Of a stretch of 64,000 nt of DNA, positions 58,102 through 64,000 are shown piece by piece. The DNA is taken from the NCBI RefSeq assembly GCF_020080835.1, contig NC_058162.1, forward strand, positions 10,121,323 through 10,185,322, written 5' to 3'. The stretch comes from Cotesia glomerata (Eukaryota > Arthropoda > Insecta > Hymenoptera > Braconidae). Within the stretch, counting starts at the first letter, position 1, and each line of letters begins with the position of its first letter. The notes below the pieces were generated by a model. The model was not told the DNA's origin, made no database searches, and saw only the letters and a list, made by a program, of their open reading frames with translations. A program made the translations under genes and the position numbers.

Positions 58102-59955
58102 CTCTTGCCCTTTACTATTTAACTCGTTCGGGGACTCAATCACCGACCGGACAATCAATCACCAGCTACAAAAACTGTCTCTTTATTCTCCAGCGTCAGA
58201 TTCCATTGACTTGGGATACCATACGCTCGACAACAATCCATGCAGGTCCTCTTCCTCTCCCACTGTTATCACCAATGTTAATCCTCGACATCATTACCAG
58301 CACCATCACCAGCATCAGCACCAGCATCAACATCAACATCAGCACCAGCATCAGCAGATTTATAAGCGCATCGCAAACCCGAACCTCTGCCAGCTGGATG
58401 ACACAATCCTCTTGAAGATATTCAGCTGGCTGAGCACCAGGGAAAGATGTACCCTAGCTCAGACCTGTCGACGGCTCTGGGAAATCGCGTGGCATCCGTC
58501 ACTCTGGAAGGAGGTAGAGATACGGTATCCTCAGAATGCGACCACTGCGCTGAGGTCTATCGCAAGACGCGGCTGCCACTCATGTATAAGACGGCTGGTG
58601 GTTGAAGGCGCTACCGGGTTCTCTGGGCTGTTCTCCATGTTGCCGTTTGCCAGCTTGACGTCTTTGGTGCTCCGTCACTCTCGGCGGGTAACTGATCCGA
58701 ATGTCACCACTATTCTAGACAACTGCGTTCATTTGAAAGAGCTAGGTCAGTGGAAATTTATTTTATATTCATTGCAATTAGCTACCTGCAGTCATGTGAT
58801 AAGAATTATTGATAAAAGAACTTGGGCTTGATGGGATTTTAATTTTTTTAATCATAATATACAGTTTGGATACTTTTTAAATAAATTTTAAAAATAATAT
58901 TGCTAAAACAGGATCAATTATCAATAATTTAATGGACGAATGTGACGGAACAAATATATAGAATCAATAAAACAAGATGATATCGAAATTGAGAGACATC
59001 TGATGATTTTTTTAACAAATAAATTATATCAAGAAAAATTTATTTAAAAAATTCCATCTTTAGAAGCTCTAAAAAATTATAAATTCAATTTTTTAAAAAT
59101 AATTTTCTAGACATAGTTTATTTTTAAAGAAAAATCACAAAATTTTTTAGTTAGTTTGAAAATAGCTTTATTTATCATTAGTTTGTTACATAACGAGGTT
59201 ACATATTTTTATATTTTGACGTTTTTATGAATTTTACCTATCTAACGACTTAACAAATTATTTATTTTCTATGTATATTTTATGTTTTTTCTTCTTACAT
59301 AGAGTTTCTGATTTATTTTCGTGGTAAAAATTAACAAAAAAATCCACTAGACAGATTAAAATAAAAAAATTGTCAAGTGTCTTCTAATTTCAGTGTCATA
59401 AAATTATTCAAAACTCTTCCAATAATTGATTGTCACCAAAAAATATGTAAAATCGTTAAAAGACTCAAATTTACCTCAAGAGTTTAAAATAAAAATATGC
59501 CAAAAAAATTTCACTTATTTTTTTGATTATTTAGATGATAATTTTACTATCATTTTACTATCTTCGTATACCGCAGGCTAATTGTGTCATGTATGATAAT
59601 TCATTCTTAATTCATGGCATACGTATCTGGAATGCACTGCCAGCTGAGACTGTGGCTGTAGATAATTTGGTTGAATTTAAAAATGCTTGCTTCAATCACT
59701 TTTTTGAACATGACAATTAACAATTGCAATCTTTATTTTTGATCTTATTTAAATATTTTTTCTTGTAGAATTATTATGACTTTAAATTAAGTTATTTGTT
59801 TGTATTAAATAATCTATTTGGATTTTATAACATTTGAAATTAAATCTAATTGTAAACCTTTAATTAGTTAAGTAATCTTGTAACCTATGTAAACCAATGT
59901 AATTTAAATATTGATGGCTTTGAGGGAGCTTAGGTTCCAGAGCCAAATAAATTTT

Positions 59956-59988
<33 letters not shown>

Positions 59989-61151
59989 ATCGGAAAAAAC
60001 ATCAAACTTTTAAAAAACATAATTACAAGTTACGACCTTTTTGATAATATCAAATTTAAACAAAGAAATCCATTTTATAATAAAGATACGCCCGTCAAAA
60101 AATTTTGCTGATTCTCTTAATTATATGGATTAATATATGACATTTTACAATATTTATATACACAAAAAAAATAAATAAATGAAAAATTATATCTATGTTC
60201 AAATTTAAATCTATTTAGAATAACTCCGAAAATTTATTAAAATAAATTAACTATCTTAGAAAACCACTTGAAACCTTTAAAAGTTACAAATTTTGATCAA
60301 GACCTTTCTGATGCAAAATTTACAAAAAAAACCTATTTTATCATATTAATACGTCAAAGAAAAATTTTCTTTATTGTATTAACTATATAGATAGAGCTAT
60401 AAATAATAAAAAAAATTTTTTTTTCTCGGTAGATCTTACTGGGTGTGTAAATGTCACTCGCGCGTACTCACACGTCGGCTCGACGCAGCTGGAATCGCTG
60501 GATCTGAGTGATTGTCACGGCGTCGATGACTCGGGACTGGTGTTGACCCTGTCACAGATGTCCCAGTTGACGTTTTTATACTTGAGACGTTGCATCCGGA
60601 TCACGGACGCCAGTTTGATATCGATAGCGAGTTATTGCACCTGTCTGAGACAGCTCTCGGTGTCGGACTGCACCAGGATAACCGACTACGGAGTGAGAGA
60701 GCTCGCTGCCAGACTTGGTCCTTCTCTTCGGTACTTTTCTGTTGGTAAATGTGATCGTGTCTCCGATGCCGGACTCCTGGTGGTCGCGAGACACTGCTAC
60801 AAATTAAGATACTTGAATGCACGAGGCTGTGAAGCGCTCAGCGATATCGCGACCTGCGCTCTGGCTCGCGGGTGTCCCAGGCTCCGCGCGCTCGATCTTG
60901 GAAAGTGTGATATCGGAGATCCGACCCTGGAGGCTCTGTCCACCGGGTGCCCGAATCTCAAGAAACTATCTCTCTGCGGCTGTGAGCGCGTGACTGACGC
61001 AGGCCTTGAAGCTCTCGCGTACTACGTCCGCGGACTAAGACAGCTTAATATTGGAGAGTGTACCAGAGTCACTAAGGTCGGGTACCGCGCTGTCAAAAGT
61101 TACTGCAGGAGGTGCGTGATAGAGCACACCAATCCCGGATTCTCCAGCTGA
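58094..61151 (+). CDS. FBXL7: F-box and leucine-rich repeat protein, FBXL7-like
   Basis: FBXL proteins are substrate receptors of SCF (SKP1-CUL1-F-box) ubiquitin ligases. Exons 58094-58745 and 60433-61151 join in phase 1 to 456 residues. The N-terminal ~90 residues are low-complexity, with a His-Gln tract (about 66-88). The F-box spans about residues 98-141 (CQLDDTILLKIFSWLSTRER, then CRRLWEIAWHPSLWKEV). About ten cysteine-containing LRRs follow, for example LTFLYLRRCIRITDASLISI, LRYLNARGCEALSDI and LDLGKCDIGDPTLEAL. The end, CRRCVIEHTNPGFSS, matches the CVIEHTNPAF terminus of FBXL7. The protein is shorter than vertebrate FBXL7 (491). The intron contains a retrotransposon 3' end. Confidence 0.93.
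59560..59988 (+). mobile_element. 3' end of a non-LTR retrotransposon in the FBXL7 intron
   Basis: A short frame holds NSFLIHGIRIWNALPAETVA and VEFKNACFNHFF, then TAA at 59718-59720. The R-x-WN-x-LP ... FK pattern is the usual C-terminus of Jockey/I-type ORF2 proteins. About 240 bases of 3' untranslated DNA (tttgagggagcttaggttcc) lead to a TATC tetranucleotide tail (59957-59988). It is 5'-truncated and inert. Confidence 0.7.
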
Positions 61152-61289
61152 TTTATTTGCCGCTTTGCTATGTTTAATTTTTTATTTATTAACAATTTAT
61201 TATTCGGGATGTTTTCGGCTGTAAAATTTTTAATTGCCTGCCTTAGCGACGAAATATATTATATTATATTTATTTAGTTTAATTCTTTA

Positions 61290-61386
<97 letters not shown>

Positions 61387-62180
61387 CAATAACATTATCC
61401 TGTAATTTTATTGACTTTTTTTTCATTTTTATTATTTAATTAACATTAGCGCTTAAATAAATTTTATTGTAATTAAATATTTTGTATTTGTTTTATATGT
61501 TAATTATTTTAAAAAATAAATTAAATTTACATTACTTTTATTTGTTATATATTCATAAAATGGATTAATTTATAAAATTTTTGTTTTTTATAAATTTGAA
61601 ATTCGGTAATAAAATTAATTTTATTTTAAATATTATTTTAATTTTTTTCTATAACAAATATATAAATTATAATTGTTGAGTTTGTATTTTTGATTGTCTG
61701 TGTAATTTTGTTTGTAACATATAAGTACATAAAATATTCATAAATTTAAAAAGATTATCTGTCGGCTACTTTCATAATTACAATATTTTTTAAATTATGA
61801 TTGTTATTATAATTATTATGAACAATGACGAACATTTCTGAGGATATGAAAAGTAATTATTGCATCAAGCATAAGTAAATTGAGCGCTGCGTAAGTACGC
61901 AAGCGTCTAGAAAGTCATTGGGCCACGTGGTGTTCATCAAAACATCAAAATAACCTCCACACCCACTACAAACATCTTCTAGACCATTCTTTACTTATAA
62001 AATAAAAATCAGAAAATCACTTTTGAATTTCAAGTGCTAAACCAATACTTCAGCTTACTCACCATACGTTAACCTGTAAATAAAAATTACGAACATCAAG
62101 TGTCAGTGATATTTGTTTGTAATATAAGTAAGTTATAAATTAAATGTTAAAGTGACAAATATTTACCAAGAAAGTTAAAA
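61152..62180. other. AT-rich spacer between FBXL7-like and RHBDD1-like genes
   Basis: Holds the FBXL7 3' flank, a TA microsatellite (about 61293-61384), and the RHBDD1 promoter/leader. A CG-containing patch at 61880-61935 (gagcgctgcgtaagtacgc, ccacgtgg) is the best promoter candidate. No other gene is seen. Confidence 0.45.
61293..61384. repeat. TA microsatellite
   Basis: An uninterrupted TA dinucleotide tract of about 90 bases, downstream of the FBXL7-like gene. Confidence 0.95.
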
Positions 62181-63387
62181 ATGAGTCGCAACGTAAGAAG
62201 AAGACAACCAGGTCTAGAATATGGACTCTATTTGCTGGGAATGCAAGCTGTCAATTATGGTGTAGACAAAATCCCACCTGTGACACTTCTGGCAATCATT
62301 GGCCAGGTAAGTAATAATTTACATCATCATCTTGCTTCTAAAATAATGATCCTGAAGTTATAACAGACATCTGTTGATTTTTTTGATTTTTAAAACAATT
62401 AAATTACTATGAAAAAATTTGAATAATAAAATTCCACATTTAGAAATTGAAAAAAATTACAAGTGCAAACTTTTTAAAATTATTTTTTTTTTTCTATGAA
62501 AATAAAAAACTTGTCAAATTTTTTATACCAAAATTAGCAGATGTTAAAAAATTTGTATTTTTTTTTTTAATAATTTAATTATAAATAAAAAAATATTTTA
62601 TATAAATTGCACGGATAGCTTTTCAAATTTTCGACATGTGGAATTTTTTCTTTTATTTTTTTTTGTAATAATTTTTTCAGTAAAAAAAATTTTAAAAATG
62701 GTCAGATGTCTGCCAATTTCAGTATAATTCTAAAACAATATTTATTCATAAAAATTTAACTTCCAGGCGCTGTTATACACAGGATTGATTCAAGTACCCT
62801 GGAACTCTGAAGATGTCTGCATATCAGCTGTAAAAGTCCTGAAATACAAAGACTGGCGGTCATTTATAATCTCAAACTTTGAACACGGCTCGGACATGCA
62901 TCTATACTACAATATGGTCTCTTTGATATTCAAAGGATCTTACCTAGAGCCAATGTACTCGACAGCTAACTTCGGGATACTCTTGGGAGTCCTGTCACTG
63001 GGCTGCAGCGGAATGTACGTATTTCTTTCATGGCTGCTGATGCAAATCACCGCTGACTACTCGTATTATACAACTTGCGCTATTGGATTTTCGGCGGTAC
63101 TCTTTGCGCTGAAAGTTATTGTCGTCTGCGAGGAGCGAGATCGCTTGCATAACGTAGGTGGCTTCAGAGTTCCCAGCAAATATGCAGTGTGGGCCGAACT
63201 GGTGCTGATACACGTCCTGGTGCCCAATGCTTCCTTCGTCGGTCATCTTGGCGGAATTCTTGTCGGCTGTATTTATTGTTACTCATTCGTCGGAGCGATT
63301 ATTGACAGTAAAATCAATATGATCACCGGAAAGCCTATTATTCACGAGGAGGCCTTCTACAGGAGACGCTCTTCGCTGTTTTTTTGA
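62181..63387 (+). CDS. RHBDD1: Rhomboid-related protein 4 (RHBDD1-like) intramembrane protease
   Basis: RHBDD1/RHBDL4 is an ER rhomboid serine protease that cleaves unstable membrane proteins for degradation. Exons 62181-62306 and 62767-63387 join in phase 0 to 248 residues. Conserved features: the loop-1 segment VPWNSEDVCISAVKVLKYKD and WRSFIISNFEHGSDMHLYYN (the H and N are typical rhomboid positions), FKGSYLEPMY, the catalytic serine in CAIGFSAVLFALKV (GxSx), and the catalytic histidine in ASFVGHLGGILVG. Several hydrophobic helices fit a six-TM core. The C-terminus is shorter than human RHBDD1 (315) and lacks a visible ubiquitin-interacting motif and p97-binding tail. Confidence 0.92.
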
Positions 63388-63840
63388 AACGACTGATTTT
63401 CGAACAAGTTTTGATACTTAAATACTTTTTTAAGGCTGTTAAAAAATTTTTAATATATAAAAATGTATATTGTATTTAAATATTTACATACTCCATTATT
63501 TTTTAAATTACTTTGGTTATTTATGATTATTTATAATACTTCCAATAATTCTTAGACTTTTTTGTGTGAGATAAAAAGTTCTAGTCTCTTCTTAAATAAA
63601 TTTTTTATTGATGAAGATTTATTTTTAATTAAATTACAAAATAAAATCATTTTCAAATAAATAGTGTTTGATTTTGATTTTATTTATAAAAAAAAGTTGA
63701 TCAATAAGATTAATTAAATTAACCTAAGAAAAGTAATAAACTTTTTTTTTATATAATACTAAGCTAGAAGACTAGAACTTTGTATTAACAAAACGAAAAA
63801 AATTAAATAATAAATTATTTGATAAATTTATTAATATAAA
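63388..63840. other. AT-rich 3' flank of the RHBDD1-like gene
   Basis: Contains several aataaa words (for example near 63594) that could end the RHBDD1-like transcript. No gene is seen. Confidence 0.4.
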
Positions 63841-64000
63841 TTAATTTATTGACGGAAACCGTTGAATACGTTGTAATAAACTTTTTATAATCGGATTAAT
63901 ATCACTATCATAAATTAAACGATACGGTATATCAAAATATGTACAATAAGCGCTAAATTTTCTTAGTGTCATATCATTTTGCTTATCAATAGTCCCATTG
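63841..64000 (-). CDS. C-terminal end of an unrecognised gene (runs off the window)
   Basis: From the right edge a frame of about 53 codons reads on the minus strand to TAA at 63841-63843. It contains MTLRKFSAYCTYFDIPYRLI and ends LLQRIQRFPSIN. Tyrosine and charged residues make it look like a real protein end rather than chance AT sequence. The window cuts it, so the family cannot be named; it could also be a transposon protein. Confidence 0.4.
   Translation of the reverse strand, partial: NGTIDKQNDMTLRKFSAYCTYFDIPYRLIYDSDINPIIKSLLQRIQRFPSIN

Overview
The window is nuclear DNA of an animal, most likely an insect. Genes have GT-AG introns, intergenic DNA is very AT-rich and full of TA, ATT and AAAT microsatellites, and nested transposon remnants are common. 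The protein-coding genes are conserved metazoan ones: DDRGK1, a p24/TMED protein, MED28, leucyl aminopeptidase, COP1, SLU7, an FBXL7-like F-box protein and a rhomboid protease. The very high A+T, compact introns and repeat style suggest a hymenopteran such as a parasitoid wasp. That is inference, since no species marker is present.

Layout. 1-24 kb is gene-poor. It holds a long-terminal-inverted-repeat transposon with a broken ORF (1-1776), two nested inverted-repeat elements (3108-4344), one candidate coding exon (8216-8312, minus), three copies of a TTAA-flanked palindromic MITE (8.7, 16.7 and 17.4 kb), a decayed non-LTR reverse-transcriptase tail (15.0-15.8 kb), tRNA-derived SINE-like sequences, a 4.4 kb span bounded by inverted repeats (18.85-23.27 kb) and a Harbinger-like MITE with a TTA duplication (21.2 kb). 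24.8-28.1 kb holds a possible four-exon minus-strand transcript with two small ORFs, an inverted repeat and a 0.5 kb fold-back element.

29-40 kb is genic. DDRGK1 (minus) and a p24-alpha/TMED9 gene (plus) share a 354 bp divergent promoter. MED28 (minus) has a GC-AG intron and an unusual 72-codon in-frame extension beyond a TGA-C stop. A non-LTR fragment and a THAP-domain gene (minus) follow. 40-46.6 kb is AT-rich, with hairpin repeats and tRNA-derived sequences.

46.6-64 kb is the densest part. A seven-exon leucyl aminopeptidase gene (minus, 46654-53984) carries a complete single-exon COP1 gene inside its 3.7 kb second intron, on the same strand. Intronless SLU7 (minus) and an FBXL7-like gene (plus) are divergent. 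The FBXL7-like mRNA seems to carry a spliced upstream ORF whose stop overlaps the main start codon. A two-exon rhomboid RHBDD1-like gene (plus) follows, and the C-terminal end of an unrecognised gene (minus) runs off the right edge.

Most genes are housekeeping and do not form one pathway. Shared themes are ER and early secretory function (DDRGK1, TMED, rhomboid), ubiquitin or UFM1 conjugation (DDRGK1, COP1, FBXL7-like) and RNA synthesis or processing (MED28, SLU7). The best leads for something undescribed are the MED28 readthrough-type extension, the nested COP1 gene, the FBXL7 upstream ORF and the small-ORF transcript at 25.5-26.8 kb.
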